NCBI RefSeq assembly: GCF_902498185.1 | Contig: NZ_CABVIX010000012.1 | Span: 1 to 64,000, forward strand | Reading direction: 5' to 3' | DNA length: 64,000 nt | DNA from: Pseudomonas fluorescens | Lineage (GTDB): Bacteria; Pseudomonadota; Gammaproteobacteria; Pseudomonadales; Pseudomonadaceae | Shown here: positions 32,362-41,992 of the stretch, one piece after another | How positions within the stretch are numbered: position 1 is the stretch's first letter | How the letters are laid out: the number at the start of each line of letters is the position of its first letter | The notes under the pieces: generated by a model | Databases searched by the model: none | What the model saw: only the letters and a program-made list of their open reading frames with translations | Told to the model about the DNA's origin: nothing | Position numbers and translations under genes: made by a program

Positions 32362-33468
32362 CTAGTGCTTGACTGGCGCGGGCTGCTGCTGGGTCAGGCA
32401 GTGGATGTTGCCGCCGCCCAGAAGCAGCTCACGGCCGGGGATCATCACGATCTCATGGTCTGGGAAAATCTCGCCCAGGATGGCTCTGGCCTGGACATCT
32501 GCCGGGTCGTCGAAGCTCGGCGCGATGATGCCACCGTTGACGATCAGGAAGTTGACGTACGAGCCCGCCAGGCGTACCGAAGGATTACGCTCCTGGCTGC
32601 CGTCGACCTGGTCGACGCCCGCACACTCTTCCTCAGTGGCGTACAACGGACCAGGAATCGGCATCTTGTGCACCACGAACTCGCGCCCCTTGGCGTCTCG
32701 GCTGCTTTGCAGCACGTCCAGCGCAGCGTGGCAGCGTGCGTAGTTGGGGTCTTGCGGATCATCTGTCCAGGCCAGCAGCACTTCGCCCGGGCGCACGTAG
32801 CAGCAGAAATTGTCGACGTGGCCGTCGGTCTCGTCGTTGAACAGTCCATCGGGCAGCCAGATGATCTGGTCCACGGCCAGATGGTCGCGCAATACCTGTT
32901 CGATCTGCCCGCGGTCCAGGTGCGGGTTGCGGTTGGCGTTGAGCAGGCACTCCTCGGTGGTGATCAGGGTGCCTTCGCCGTCCACATGGATCGAGCCGCC
33001 TTCGAGTACGAAGCCTTCGGTCTGGTAGCGCTGCAAACGCTCCATCTCAAGCACCTTGCCGCCCAGCTGCTCGTCGCGATTCCACGGGGCATAGAGGCCG
33101 CCATTGAAACCACCCCAGGCGTTGAAGCCCCAGTTGACGCCACGGACTTCGCCGCTGTCGTTGATCACGAAGGTCGGACCGGTGTCGCGTACCCACGCAT
33201 CATCGTTGCTGATCTCGACGACGCGGATATTGGGCAGGTCGAGGCGGCTGCGGGCATTCTCGTACTGGCCGGCGGATACACCCACGGTGACTGGCTCGAA
33301 ACGGGCGATGGCCTTGGCCAGGGTGATATGCGCGGCCTGCGCAGGCTTGCCTCCCAGGCGCCAGTTGTCCGGCCGCTCGGGCCAGATCATCCATACCTGG
33401 GTTTGCGGCGCCCACTCGGCAGGCATGTGAAAGCCGTCGGCGCGCGGGGTCGTTTTGAGGGTTTTCAT
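32362..33468 (-). CDS. aguA: agmatine deiminase
   Basis: A 368-residue agmatine deiminase, which hydrolyses agmatine to N-carbamoylputrescine and ammonia in arginine/putrescine metabolism; cytoplasmic. The guanidino-modifying fold shows MIWPERPDNWR, NDDAWVRDTGPTF, GGFNGGLY, ECLLNANRNPHL, DGHVDNF with the catalytic His, and the nucleophile C357 in GGGNIHCLTQQQP near the end. Length and cysteine position match the family exactly. AAGGT precedes the ATG. Its usual partner aguB is not adjacent; the neighbouring gene encodes a kinase-PLP fusion on the same strand after a 228-base gap. Confidence 0.95.
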   Translation of the reverse strand: MKTLKTTPRADGFHMPAEWAPQTQVWMIWPERPDNWRLGGKPAQAAHITLAKAIARFEPVTVGVSAGQYENARSRLDLPNIRVVEISNDDAWVRDTGPTFVINDSGEVRGVNWGFNAWGGFNGGLYAPWNRDEQLGGKVLEMERLQRYQTEGFVLEGGSIHVDGEGTLITTEECLLNANRNPHLDRGQIEQVLRDHLAVDQIIWLPDGLFNDETDGHVDNFCCYVRPGEVLLAWTDDPQDPNYARCHAALDVLQSSRDAKGREFVVHKMPIPGPLYATEEECAGVDQVDGSQERNPSVRLAGSYVNFLIVNGGIIAPSFDDPADVQARAILGEIFPDHEIVMIPGRELLLGGGNIHCLTQQQPAPVKH

Positions 33469-33696
33469 GATTCAACCTTTGCGAATGCCTGGCGCGGGAT
33501 CATGCCTGCGCCTGGTCGGTGAGCGATCAGGGTTCCAGCGTGTCCAGGTCGAAAGTGTGCACCAGCACGCCATCCGCTGTCTCGCCAAGCCGATTTATAT
33601 CCGATAAATATCGACTTTAAAAGCGAGATATCGCATATCTCACCCTGAATTCGTTATTCATACCGATAACAATCGACACACAGAGCTCAGGGACGT

Positions 33697-36606
33697 TTAC
33701 AGGTCTTCAGATAGTATCCGGTCGATGCTATCGACGAAGTAGTCCACGCTGGCCTTCGTGGTACACATCGGCGGCTTGATCTTGAGGATGTTCAGATGAT
33801 CGCCCGTGGGCTGCATGAAGATACCCAGGTCGCGCAGGCGGTTGCACAGCAGGGTGGTTTCTTCGCTGGCCGGTTCCAGTGTCTGGCGGTCCCGCACCAG
33901 CTCAAGGCCCAGGTAGAAACCTGACCCATGGGCAGCGCCCGCGAGCGGATGTTTATCGACCAGTGCCTGCAGCCGCGCCTTGAAGTAGCCACCGACATCC
34001 CGGGCGTTCTGCAACAGGCCTTCTTCATCCATCACATCCAGCACCGCCATGCCGATACGGCAACTGACCGGGCTGCCGCCAGCCGACGAGAAGAAGTACC
34101 CCTGCGCTTCCAGCGACTCGGCGATCTCGCGCCGGGTTATTACCGCGCCCAAGGGCTGGCCGTTGCCCATGCCCTTGGCCATGGTAATGATGTCGGGCAC
34201 CACACCCTGTTCCTCGAAGCCCCAGAAGTACTCGCCCAGCCGGCCATAGCCGACCTGCACTTCGTCGGCGATGCACACTCCTCCCCGGCTGCGAACCTTG
34301 GCATAGGTCTCGCGCAGGTAGCCCGGCGGGAGCGCGATGCCGCCCGCGTTGCCATACACCGGTTCGCAGATGAAGCCGGCCACCTGGCGCCCATGGGCAT
34401 CCAGTACTGCGAGCTTGTCATCGACATCGCGCAGGTAATCGGCCGTGCTTTCGGGCCCCCGGTAATGACCTCGGTAGGTGTTGGGCGCCATCACCGGGTG
34501 CACCCAGTCGGGCCGGGTTTCCAGGGCCAGGGGGTTGTCGGCGATGGAAGTGGAGATGGCGTCGGTGGCCACCGACCAGCCGTGATAGGCCTCCAGCACG
34601 CTGAGCAGGTCACGCCCGCCGCTATGGGCCCAGGCCAGGCGAATGGCGAGGTCGTTGGCCTCGGTGCCGCTGTTGACCAGGAATACCCGGTCCATGCCCT
34701 TTGGCGCCAGCGCCAGCAGACGCTCGGAAAACTCGGCGATGGCCGCATAGTGAAAGCGCGAATTGGTATTGACCCGCGACCACTGCCGCGCCGACTCGGC
34801 CGCCATGCGCGGGTGACCATGGCCGAGCACCGCGACGTTGTTGAGCATGTCCAGGTATGAGCGGCCCTGCATGTCGATCAGGTAGTTGCGCCAGCCACGC
34901 TCGATCTGCGGCGGCTGCTCGAAGTAATGCTTCTGCGACCGCGCGAAGCTGGCGTCGCGGCGCGAGAGCAGATCTTGCGGGTCCATCAACGGTGCCGCTT
35001 CGCAGGCAAACCCCAGCACCGCTTGTGGCGAGGGACACAGCGCCAGCCAGGCCTTGGCCTGGGATGGCCTGGCGAAAAACGGTGGCTGCACACCGGGCTC
35101 CCGGCACACTTGCACGCTCAGCCAACTGCCGGCCTGTCCAAATACCTGGCCCTTGGCCAATGCCTGGCCGGTCTCGGGTGCCTGCTCGATGCCATCGAGC
35201 CACAGCGACCAATGTGCGGTGCGCAGGCAGCCTTGACCATCGCCGGTCCTGTACCACGTGCCTTCCTCGGGAGCCTGCAACACACTGCCGCCGGCAAGCT
35301 GGACCTCCACACCGAGCGCACAGGTGGCAGGCTCCTCAGGGCTGTCGATGTGGGTACGCGAGAGCCGGAACTGCCCATGCAGGCTGCAGGCGGCGCCCGT
35401 CTCTTTCGCATGCAGCGCCAGCAGCGACTGGTCGAAACCGGGCAGTTCCCAGTTGCCTGCCTCGAAATGTTCGCTGAGCACCCCAAGATCGACCTGATGC
35501 ACCGCGTGCCCGGCGAACCCTGGCAGCAAAGACGCGCATTGGGACAGCTCCAGCGCCGGCAGCTCGCATCCGCCCGCCTGCAGGATCGCCGCCTGCATGA
35601 GCCCGAACGGCACGCTGCTGGCCATCTCGAAGATGGCCCACTCGTGAGCCAGGTTGTCACGGATGTACTGGTTGCCAGGTTCGACGCTCAGCTGCTGCTC
35701 ACTGCTCAGCACCAGCACTGCGGCGCGCATCAGCACCAGCGGCCAGAGCGCGCGCAGTTCGGCTTCCTGCAGCGGGTTGGCCGCGTGATAGGCACTCACC
35801 GCCGCAATGATCCGCAGCGGGTCATCCTCGGCATGCTGCAGCAATGCCGCGCAGGTCACCGACAGGTCGGCGATCCGCCAGGTGCGCAGCAGGTCGCCAA
35901 AATCGATGACGCCCTGGAGCCGCCAGTGGCGTTGGGCATCGCGCGCCCAGACCGTGTTGTCGTCGGTGATGTCCAGGTGCACGGCCTGCACCGGTAGTTG
36001 GTCGGCCCAGGGCTGCAGATGCACGCCGGCAACCCGCGCGACCTCTGCGACCCGCGCCTGCTGGGCCGGGTCGCCGAGCACCGGGAGAAGGTGCCCGATC
36101 AATGCAGCCGCATGGCGTGGGTCCCACTGCAAGGTGCGCTCAAGGCCTGGATGATCGAATTCGGCCAGCGCCGCGTCCACCTGGGCACACAGCCTGCCCA
36201 GCTCGGCCATCAGGTGTGCAGGCACATGCTTGAGCCGAGTCAGCGGCTGGCCGTCGATATACTCCAGCAACCGAGCGCGCAGCGGCTGGCCGTCGATTTC
36301 CAGCGCCAGCAGCGAGGTTCCGTCAACGGCCGGGCGCACGGCTGGCACCGGGATACCGCGCTCGCGCAGATACGCCAGCGCGGCGTGCTGAGCCTCCAAC
36401 TCCACCTGCGCATAGCTGCCATGACACACCTTGAGCACGAAGCGGCCCTGCGCGCTGTCTACCCGATAGTTGACGTCCTGCTGGCTGCCCAGCGAACGCA
36501 AGCCACCCTCCAGGGTGTACCGAGAGCGCAACAGCTCATGCGCCTGGGTTTCGCTGAGCGATGGGCAAGGCTGACTGGATCGATCTATCAGGGTGCGCAG
36601 GGGCAT
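33697..36606 (-). CDS. kinase / M23-like / class III aminotransferase-fold fusion, probable kinase-phospholyase
   Basis: A 969-residue three-part protein. Residues about 15-330 are an APH/HYKK-type kinase: catalytic H210 and D212 with N217 in HLDITDDN and Mg-binding DFGD at 235-238. Residues about 425-500 resemble a degenerate M23/LytM beta-domain (GVEVQLAGGSVLQAPEEGT, later GQVFGQAG) without the zinc ligands. Residues about 555-969 are a class III PLP enzyme close to AGXT2-like phospho-lyases: DEVQVG with D781 and the PLP lysine K811 in MAKGMGNGQPLG. In animals hydroxylysine kinase and phosphohydroxylysine phospho-lyase are separate proteins of these families; here one chain could phosphorylate an amino-alcohol and then eliminate phosphate and ammonia. 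The start ATG 36606 follows GAGGCC. Ordinary transamination remains possible. Confidence 0.82.
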   Translation of the reverse strand: MPLRTLIDRSSQPCPSLSETQAHELLRSRYTLEGGLRSLGSQQDVNYRVDSAQGRFVLKVCHGSYAQVELEAQHAALAYLRERGIPVPAVRPAVDGTSLLALEIDGQPLRARLLEYIDGQPLTRLKHVPAHLMAELGRLCAQVDAALAEFDHPGLERTLQWDPRHAAALIGHLLPVLGDPAQQARVAEVARVAGVHLQPWADQLPVQAVHLDITDDNTVWARDAQRHWRLQGVIDFGDLLRTWRIADLSVTCAALLQHAEDDPLRIIAAVSAYHAANPLQEAELRALWPLVLMRAAVLVLSSEQQLSVEPGNQYIRDNLAHEWAIFEMASSVPFGLMQAAILQAGGCELPALELSQCASLLPGFAGHAVHQVDLGVLSEHFEAGNWELPGFDQSLLALHAKETGAACSLHGQFRLSRTHIDSPEEPATCALGVEVQLAGGSVLQAPEEGTWYRTGDGQGCLRTAHWSLWLDGIEQAPETGQALAKGQVFGQAGSWLSVQVCREPGVQPPFFARPSQAKAWLALCPSPQAVLGFACEAAPLMDPQDLLSRRDASFARSQKHYFEQPPQIERGWRNYLIDMQGRSYLDMLNNVAVLGHGHPRMAAESARQWSRVNTNSRFHYAAIAEFSERLLALAPKGMDRVFLVNSGTEANDLAIRLAWAHSGGRDLLSVLEAYHGWSVATDAISTSIADNPLALETRPDWVHPVMAPNTYRGHYRGPESTADYLRDVDDKLAVLDAHGRQVAGFICEPVYGNAGGIALPPGYLRETYAKVRSRGGVCIADEVQVGYGRLGEYFWGFEEQGVVPDIITMAKGMGNGQPLGAVITRREIAESLEAQGYFFSSAGGSPVSCRIGMAVLDVMDEEGLLQNARDVGGYFKARLQALVDKHPLAGAAHGSGFYLGLELVRDRQTLEPASEETTLLCNRLRDLGIFMQPTGDHLNILKIKPPMCTTKASVDYFVDSIDRILSEDL

Positions 36607-36780
36607 GGAAAAGGCCTCGGTTTTTTTGCGCTTATATCGCCACCGCTGCTGCCGATACACAAGAGGCAACCGAAAAAAGCGACGAGCAAAAACGCGTCGC
36701 ATGCCATGACCTGTGATAATCCAGGCCATTTGCACGCTAGACTTGAGCCGATTCATTGCCCGACTGGAGGCCACCTCGAC

Positions 36781-37863
36781 ATGCGCATTCTTATCACTGG
36801 CGGCGCCGGTTTCATCGGTTCGGCGCTGATTCGCCACCTGATCGGCAATACCGCTCATGAGGTGCTGAACCTCGACAAGTTGACCTACGCAGGCAATCTG
36901 GAATCGCTGCGCAGCATTGTCCTGGATAGCCGATACGAATTCGTCCAGGGTGATATCGCCGACCAGCCCTTGGTAAGCGCCTTGCTGGAACGTTTTCAGC
37001 CCGAGGCGATCATGCACCTGGCCGCCGAGTCGCATGTCGACCGTTCGATCGATGGCCCGGCTGCTTTCATCCAGACCAATATCGTGGGCACCTACAGCCT
37101 GCTGGAGGCCACCCGCGCGTGGTGGAGCACGTTGCCCACCGCGCAACGCGAGGCGTTTCGCTTCCATCACATCTCGACCGATGAGGTGTACGGCGATCTG
37201 CATGGGGCCGACGACCTGTTCAGCGAAACCACGCCCTACGCGCCAAGCTCACCCTATTCTGCGAGCAAGGCAGCATCCGACCATCTGGTCCGCGCCTGGC
37301 AGCGCACCTATGGATTGCCGGTGCTCATCACCAACTGCTCGAACAACTACGGGCCGTTCCATTTCCCCGAAAAACTCATCCCGCTGGTCCTTCTCAACGG
37401 CCTGGCGGGCAAGCCGTTGCCGGTCTACGGCAACGGCCAGCAGGTACGCGACTGGCTGTACGTCGACGACCACGCCCGCGCCCTGCTGAAGGTCGTGAGC
37501 GAAGGCAAGGTGGGCGAGACCTATAACATTGGTGGCCACAACGAGCAGAAGAACATCGACGTGGTGCGTGGCATCTGCGCCCTGCTCGAGGAGCTGGCAC
37601 CCCAGCGCCCGACGGGCGTGGCCCATTACGCCGACCTGATCACCTTTGTCCAGGACCGCCCCGGCCACGACCTGCGCTACGCCATCGACGCAGGCAAGAT
37701 CGAGCGGGAGCTCGGTTGGGTACCGCAGGAAACCTTCGAAAGCGGCCTGCGCAAGACCGTGCAGTGGTACCTGGACAACCTGGAGTGGTGCCGCCATGTG
37801 CAAGACGGCAGCTACCAGGGCGAACGCCTGGGCAACAGCGACTTCAAGGATCTCATCGCATGA
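36781..37863 (+). CDS. rmlB: dTDP-glucose 4,6-dehydratase
   Basis: A 360-residue SDR enzyme, second step of dTDP-L-rhamnose synthesis (dTDP-glucose to 4-keto-6-deoxyglucose). It has ILITGGAGFIGSAL for NAD binding, HLAAESHVDRSI, STDEVYG with the active-site Asp-Glu, YSASKA with the catalytic Tyr-Lys, and RDWLYVDDH. First of four genes with 4-base overlaps, so rmlBACD is a single translationally coupled unit for O-antigen or rhamnolipid precursor supply. Order B-A-C-D differs from the B-D-A-C order of P. aeruginosa. It is transcribed away from the kinase fusion gene across a 174-base gap. Confidence 0.95.
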   Translation: MRILITGGAGFIGSALIRHLIGNTAHEVLNLDKLTYAGNLESLRSIVLDSRYEFVQGDIADQPLVSALLERFQPEAIMHLAAESHVDRSIDGPAAFIQTNIVGTYSLLEATRAWWSTLPTAQREAFRFHHISTDEVYGDLHGADDLFSETTPYAPSSPYSASKAASDHLVRAWQRTYGLPVLITNCSNNYGPFHFPEKLIPLVLLNGLAGKPLPVYGNGQQVRDWLYVDDHARALLKVVSEGKVGETYNIGGHNEQKNIDVVRGICALLEELAPQRPTGVAHYADLITFVQDRPGHDLRYAIDAGKIERELGWVPQETFESGLRKTVQWYLDNLEWCRHVQDGSYQGERLGNSDFKDLIA

Positions 37864-38735
37864 CCAAGGGTATCGTCCTCGCGGGCGGCTCCGGCACCCG
37901 CCTGCATCCCATCACCCTGGGCGTGTCCAAGCAACTGCTGCCAATCTACGACAAGCCGATGATCTACTATCCGATCTCGGTGCTGATGCTCGCCGGCATC
38001 CGCGAGATCCTGCTGATCTCGACGCCCCAGGACCTGCCCCAGTACCGCCAGCTGTTCGGTGACGGCAGCCAGTTCGGCATCAAGCTCAGCTATGCCGAGC
38101 AGCCCTCGCCCGATGGCCTTGCCCAGGCGTTTCTGATCGGTGAATCATTCATCGGCCAGGACTCGGTGTGCCTGATCCTTGGGGACAATATCTTCCATGG
38201 CCAGGGTTTCAGCGAGCAGTTGTCGCGAGCCATCAATCAGCCCTCCGGTGCCACGGTGTTCGGCTACTGGGTCAAGGATCCGGAACGCTTTGGCGTGGTC
38301 GAGTTCGACAAGCAGGGCCGCGCCCTGACGATCGAGGAAAAACCCGCCGTGCCCAAGTCCAGCTATGCGGTCACCGGCCTGTATTTCTATGACAACGACG
38401 TGGTCGAGATCGCCAAGGGCATCAAGCCCTCCCCCCGCGGCGAACTGGAAATCACCGATGTCACCAACGCCTACCTGCGCCGCGGCGACCTGCGCGTCGA
38501 GCGCTTCGGCCGCGGCTTCGCCTGGCTCGATACCGGCACCCACGACAGCCTGCTCGAAGCCTCGCAGTACGTGCAGACCATCGAACACCGCCAGGGGCTC
38601 AAGGTGGCCTGCCTCGAAGAAATTGCCTACCAGAAGCGCTGGATCAGCCGCGAACAGCTGCTGGCCAAGGCGCATGCCCTGAACAAGACCGGCTACGGCC
38701 AATACCTGCAAAAACTGGCAGAAGAATACCCATGA
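37860..38735 (+). CDS. rmlA: glucose-1-phosphate thymidylyltransferase
   Basis: A 291-residue nucleotidyltransferase that makes dTDP-glucose from glucose-1-phosphate and dTTP, the committed and feedback-controlled step. N-terminal GIVLAGGSGTRLHPIT is the nucleotide-binding loop; KQLLPIYDKPMIYYP, LILGDNIFHG and WLDTGTHDSLLEAS follow as usual. The ATG overlaps the rmlB stop (ATGA at 37860-37863). Confidence 0.96.
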   Translation: MTKGIVLAGGSGTRLHPITLGVSKQLLPIYDKPMIYYPISVLMLAGIREILLISTPQDLPQYRQLFGDGSQFGIKLSYAEQPSPDGLAQAFLIGESFIGQDSVCLILGDNIFHGQGFSEQLSRAINQPSGATVFGYWVKDPERFGVVEFDKQGRALTIEEKPAVPKSSYAVTGLYFYDNDVVEIAKGIKPSPRGELEITDVTNAYLRRGDLRVERFGRGFAWLDTGTHDSLLEASQYVQTIEHRQGLKVACLEEIAYQKRWISREQLLAKAHALNKTGYGQYLQKLAEEYP

Positions 38736-39277
38736 ACATCGTCGCTACCGCAATCCCGGACGTCCTGATCATCGAGCCCAGAGTGTTCGGCGACAGCCGT
38801 GGATTCTTCCTTGAGAGCTACAATGCCCGCGACCTGGAGACAAAGGCGGGCATCACCGCCCCCTTCGTGCAGGACAACCACTCCCGCTCGCAGCGTGGCG
38901 TGCTGCGCGGATTGCATTACCAGCTCACCGATCCGCAAGGAAAACTGGTGCGCGTGGCGCAAGGTGAGGTGCTCGACGTGTCGGTGGATATCCGCCGCCG
39001 CTCGCCGACGTTTGGACAATGGGTCGCGGTGGTGCTCAGCGCCGACAATCAGCGCCAGCTGTGGATACCGCCCGGTTTTGCCCACGGCTTCGTGGTGCTG
39101 AGCGACACGGCCGATTTCCTGTACAAGACCACCGAGTACTACAACCCCGCCGCCGAGCGCTGCATTCGCTGGGACGATCCGCAGCTTGCCATCGACTGGC
39201 AGCTGCAGGCGCCGCCACTGCTCTCGGCCAAGGACCGCGAAGGCAAGTTGCTGCGTGATGCGCAGGTGTTTGAATGA
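38732..39277 (+). CDS. rmlC: dTDP-4-dehydrorhamnose 3,5-epimerase
   Basis: A 181-residue cupin, third step of the pathway, epimerising C3 and C5 of the keto sugar. It contains the characteristic DSRGFFLESYN, QDNHSRSQRGVLRGLHYQ with the catalytic His, and WIPPGFAHGFVVLSD. Length is typical. Starts in the rmlA stop (4-base overlap) and overlaps rmlD by 4 bases. Confidence 0.96.
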   Translation: MNIVATAIPDVLIIEPRVFGDSRGFFLESYNARDLETKAGITAPFVQDNHSRSQRGVLRGLHYQLTDPQGKLVRVAQGEVLDVSVDIRRRSPTFGQWVAVVLSADNQRQLWIPPGFAHGFVVLSDTADFLYKTTEYYNPAAERCIRWDDPQLAIDWQLQAPPLLSAKDREGKLLRDAQVFE

Positions 39278-40140
39278 GGCCCGAGATCCTGCTGATCGGC
39301 CGCCACGGTCAGGTGGCCGAAGCACTGCAACGCCATCTGGCGGGCCTTGGCCGGTTGCATGTGCTCGGCCGGGACCAGCTCGACCTGGCGCACCCCGGGC
39401 AGATCCGTGAACAGGTCCGCCGCCTGAGTCCCGCCCTGATCATCAACGCCGCGGCGCACACCGCGGTCGACCTGGCCGAGAGCGAGCCGGACGCGGCATT
39501 CGCCATCAATGCCATCGCGCCGGGCATCCTCGCCGAGGAAGCGGCCCGGCTTGACGCGCCGCTGATCCATTACTCCACCGATTATGTCTTCGATGGCAAC
39601 AAGGCGGGCGCCTACTGTGAAGCGGACGAACCCAACCCATTGGGCGTGTACGGACGTAGCAAGCTGGCGGGCGAGCAGGCGATCGCAGCGGTGGGTGGCG
39701 AACACCTGATCCTGCGCACCAGCTGGGTCTATTCCCGGCACGGGCGCAACTTTCTATTGACCATGCACCGCCTGCTGCAGGAAAAAACCGAGCTGCGTGT
39801 GGTCGATGACCAGATCGGGGCCCCCACCTGGGCCGACACCCTCGCATCGAACACCCGTGCTCTGGTCGAGCGCTGGCAGGCGGGGAATCCAGGCGCCTGG
39901 GGGCTCTATCACCTCACGGCCCAGGGCCATACCTCCTGGTTCGGCTTTGCCCAGGCCATCGGCGAACATCTCAAGGCGCGCGGCCTGCCCTGCGCCGAGC
40001 TGGTGCCGATCCCGTCGAGCGACTACCCGACCCCGGCACGCCGGCCGCTCAACTCGCGCCTGGACTGCAGCCGCCTGGCCCGCGAATGGCAGGTCAGCCA
40101 GCCGAACTGGCGCGAGGCGCTGATCGACTGTCTCAAGTAG
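39274..40140 (+). CDS. rmlD: dTDP-4-dehydrorhamnose reductase
   Basis: A 288-residue SDR that performs the last reduction giving dTDP-L-rhamnose. It has the NADP loop ILLIGRHGQVAEALQ (a variant of GxxGQxG), INAAAHTAVDLAES, STDYVFDG, YGRSKLAGE with the catalytic Tyr-Lys, and RTSWVYS. Last gene of the rml unit; a 9-pair hairpin without a U-tract follows before the kinase gene. Confidence 0.95.
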   Translation: MRPEILLIGRHGQVAEALQRHLAGLGRLHVLGRDQLDLAHPGQIREQVRRLSPALIINAAAHTAVDLAESEPDAAFAINAIAPGILAEEAARLDAPLIHYSTDYVFDGNKAGAYCEADEPNPLGVYGRSKLAGEQAIAAVGGEHLILRTSWVYSRHGRNFLLTMHRLLQEKTELRVVDDQIGAPTWADTLASNTRALVERWQAGNPGAWGLYHLTAQGHTSWFGFAQAIGEHLKARGLPCAELVPIPSSDYPTPARRPLNSRLDCSRLAREWQVSQPNWREALIDCLK

Positions 40141-40148
40141 CGCATAAT

Positions 40149-40170
40149 TGCGCCAGACTCCTCTGGCGCA
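40149..40170 (+). repeat. hairpin between rmlD and the sensor kinase gene
   Basis: TGCGCCAGA and TCTGGCGCA pair perfectly over 9 bases with a CTCC loop, starting 8 bases after the rmlD stop and ending 7 bases before the kinase ATG. No U-tract follows, so it may attenuate or stabilise the transcript rather than terminate it. It also sits across the kinase ribosome-binding region. Confidence 0.6.
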
Positions 40171-40177
40171 CCTGGCA

Positions 40178-41992
40178 ATGATCTCGACCTCGACACCCCC
40201 GCGACGCCCCCGCTGGCGCAGCCTGGCCCTTGTGGCACTGTGCCTGGCACCGCTGCTCTGGCCGCTGCATCACCTGGCCGAAAAGTACTACCAGGGCGAG
40301 CTTGCCTCGCAGAACCGCCAGACCCTCGACCTGTACGTCGCCAACCTGCTGGGCACGCTGCACCGCTACGAGACTCTGCCGTGGATCCTCGGCGAGCTGC
40401 CGGCCCTGCGGGCCGTGCTGGCCGATCCGCTGCGCCTGGAAACCCTGACCAACGCCAACCGCCTGCTCAAGGAAATCGTCGACCAGACCGGCGCCGAGGT
40501 GATGTACCTGATGGATGTCAGCGGTAATACCCTGGCGGCGTCGAACTGGGACAAGCGCGACAGCTTCATCGGCCGCAATTTCGCTTTCCGCCCGTACTTC
40601 AATGAAGCCATGGACGGGCGCCTGGGACGATTCTTCGGCCAGGGCACTACCTCGGCCAAGCGCGGATACTTCTTTGCCGCGGCGGTGCGTGACAACGAAC
40701 AAGTGATTGGTGTGCTGGTGGTCAAGGTCGACCTGGATCACACCGAAACGCTCTGGGGCCGCACGCCCGAACAGCTGTTGCTGACCGACCAGAACGGCGT
40801 GGTGGTGCTGACCTCGCGGCCCGACTGGCGCTTCCGTGCAACACGCCCGTTGAACGACGCCGAGCGCGAGGCGATCACCGCCATCCAGCCCTATCCCACT
40901 ACCGAGCCCAAGCCGCTCAACCTCAACCCCGACGCCTGGCTGACCCAGACCCGCGCCATCAAGGAAACCGGCTGGCAGGTGAGCATTCTTGCACCGCGCA
41001 TCCTGGTCGACCGGTCGGTGAGCACGGTGATGGCGATTGGCGCGGGCACCTTGCTGGTGCTCATGCTGTTGCTGGGCCTGATGATGCAGCGCCGTCGTCA
41101 CTACATCGACCGCATCGACCTGGAAGCCCATGGGCGCCGGGACCTCGAAAAGCGCGTGAACGAGCGGACCGCTGCCCTTGAGGGCCTGAACAAGCGGCTG
41201 CGCGACGAAGTGCTTGAGCGCGAGCAGGCCCAGCAGGAGCTGGTACAGGCACAGGACGAACTGGTCCAGGCCGGCAAGCTGTCGGTGCTGGGAACCATGT
41301 CGGCGAGCATCAGCCATGAGCTCAATCAGCCCCTGGCCGCAATCCGCAGCTATGCCGAGAACGCCGAGATTCTGCTCGACCACCAGCGTACCGAGGATGC
41401 ACGCGGCAACCTCAAGCTGATCGCCGAGCTGACTGGGCGCATGGCTTCGATCATTGCCCACTTGCGCGCCTTCGCCCGCCGCGACCGCCATGCCCCTGAA
41501 AGCGTGGCCTTGCAACCTGCGCTCGACGACGCACTGGCGCTGCTGGCCAAACGCCGCCGGGCCATGGCGGTGGAGCTGGTGCGTGACCTGCCAGACGCCA
41601 CGTTGTGGGTGCAGGCCGGCGAGACGCGCTTGCGCCAGGTGCTCGGCAACCTGCTCGCCAATGCCCTCGACGCGCTGACCGAGAAAGCCAATCCACGCAA
41701 GCTGTGGCTGAGTGCCGAGCGCCGGGACGACGTCGTCTACCTGTACATTCGTGACAACGGCCCTGGCTTTACCCGTCAGGCCATGGAGCGCGCCAAGGAG
41801 CCGTTTTTCACCACCAAGACGCGCACCCAAGGCCTGGGCCTGGGCCTGGCCATCTGCGAAAGCCTGATGCGCGCGCTGGGAGGCGAGCTGCTGCTGGGCA
41901 ATCATCCGGAGGGCGGTGCGCTGCTGACCCTGCAACTGCGCGTGGCCAAGCCTGGCGCCAACCTGCAATTTTCCGAGGACCCTTCGGCATGA
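40178..41992 (+). CDS. dctB: DctB-like sensor histidine kinase
   Basis: A 604-residue membrane kinase. Two hydrophobic helices (about residues 14-35 and 290-310) enclose a periplasmic double-Cache-type sensor, as in C4-dicarboxylate sensor DctB. The cytoplasmic part has a coiled coil, an H box with SISHELNQPLAAI, and ATPase boxes NLLANALDAL, DNGPGF and GLGLGLAI. Start ATG 40178 is chosen over an upstream TTG. It overlaps dctD by 4 bases. Relatives in Pseudomonas sense dicarboxylates and activate TRAP genes. No transporter gene adjoins this pair; two TRAP sets lie at least 13 kb away in the window. Confidence 0.88.
   Translation: MISTSTPPRRPRWRSLALVALCLAPLLWPLHHLAEKYYQGELASQNRQTLDLYVANLLGTLHRYETLPWILGELPALRAVLADPLRLETLTNANRLLKEIVDQTGAEVMYLMDVSGNTLAASNWDKRDSFIGRNFAFRPYFNEAMDGRLGRFFGQGTTSAKRGYFFAAAVRDNEQVIGVLVVKVDLDHTETLWGRTPEQLLLTDQNGVVVLTSRPDWRFRATRPLNDAEREAITAIQPYPTTEPKPLNLNPDAWLTQTRAIKETGWQVSILAPRILVDRSVSTVMAIGAGTLLVLMLLLGLMMQRRRHYIDRIDLEAHGRRDLEKRVNERTAALEGLNKRLRDEVLEREQAQQELVQAQDELVQAGKLSVLGTMSASISHELNQPLAAIRSYAENAEILLDHQRTEDARGNLKLIAELTGRMASIIAHLRAFARRDRHAPESVALQPALDDALALLAKRRRAMAVELVRDLPDATLWVQAGETRLRQVLGNLLANALDALTEKANPRKLWLSAERRDDVVYLYIRDNGPGFTRQAMERAKEPFFTTKTRTQGLGLGLAICESLMRALGGELLLGNHPEGGALLTLQLRVAKPGANLQFSEDPSA

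Noticed and set aside
40133..41968. 611-codon open frame opposite the sensor kinase
   Set aside because: Same reason; the kinase boxes on the plus strand are intact.
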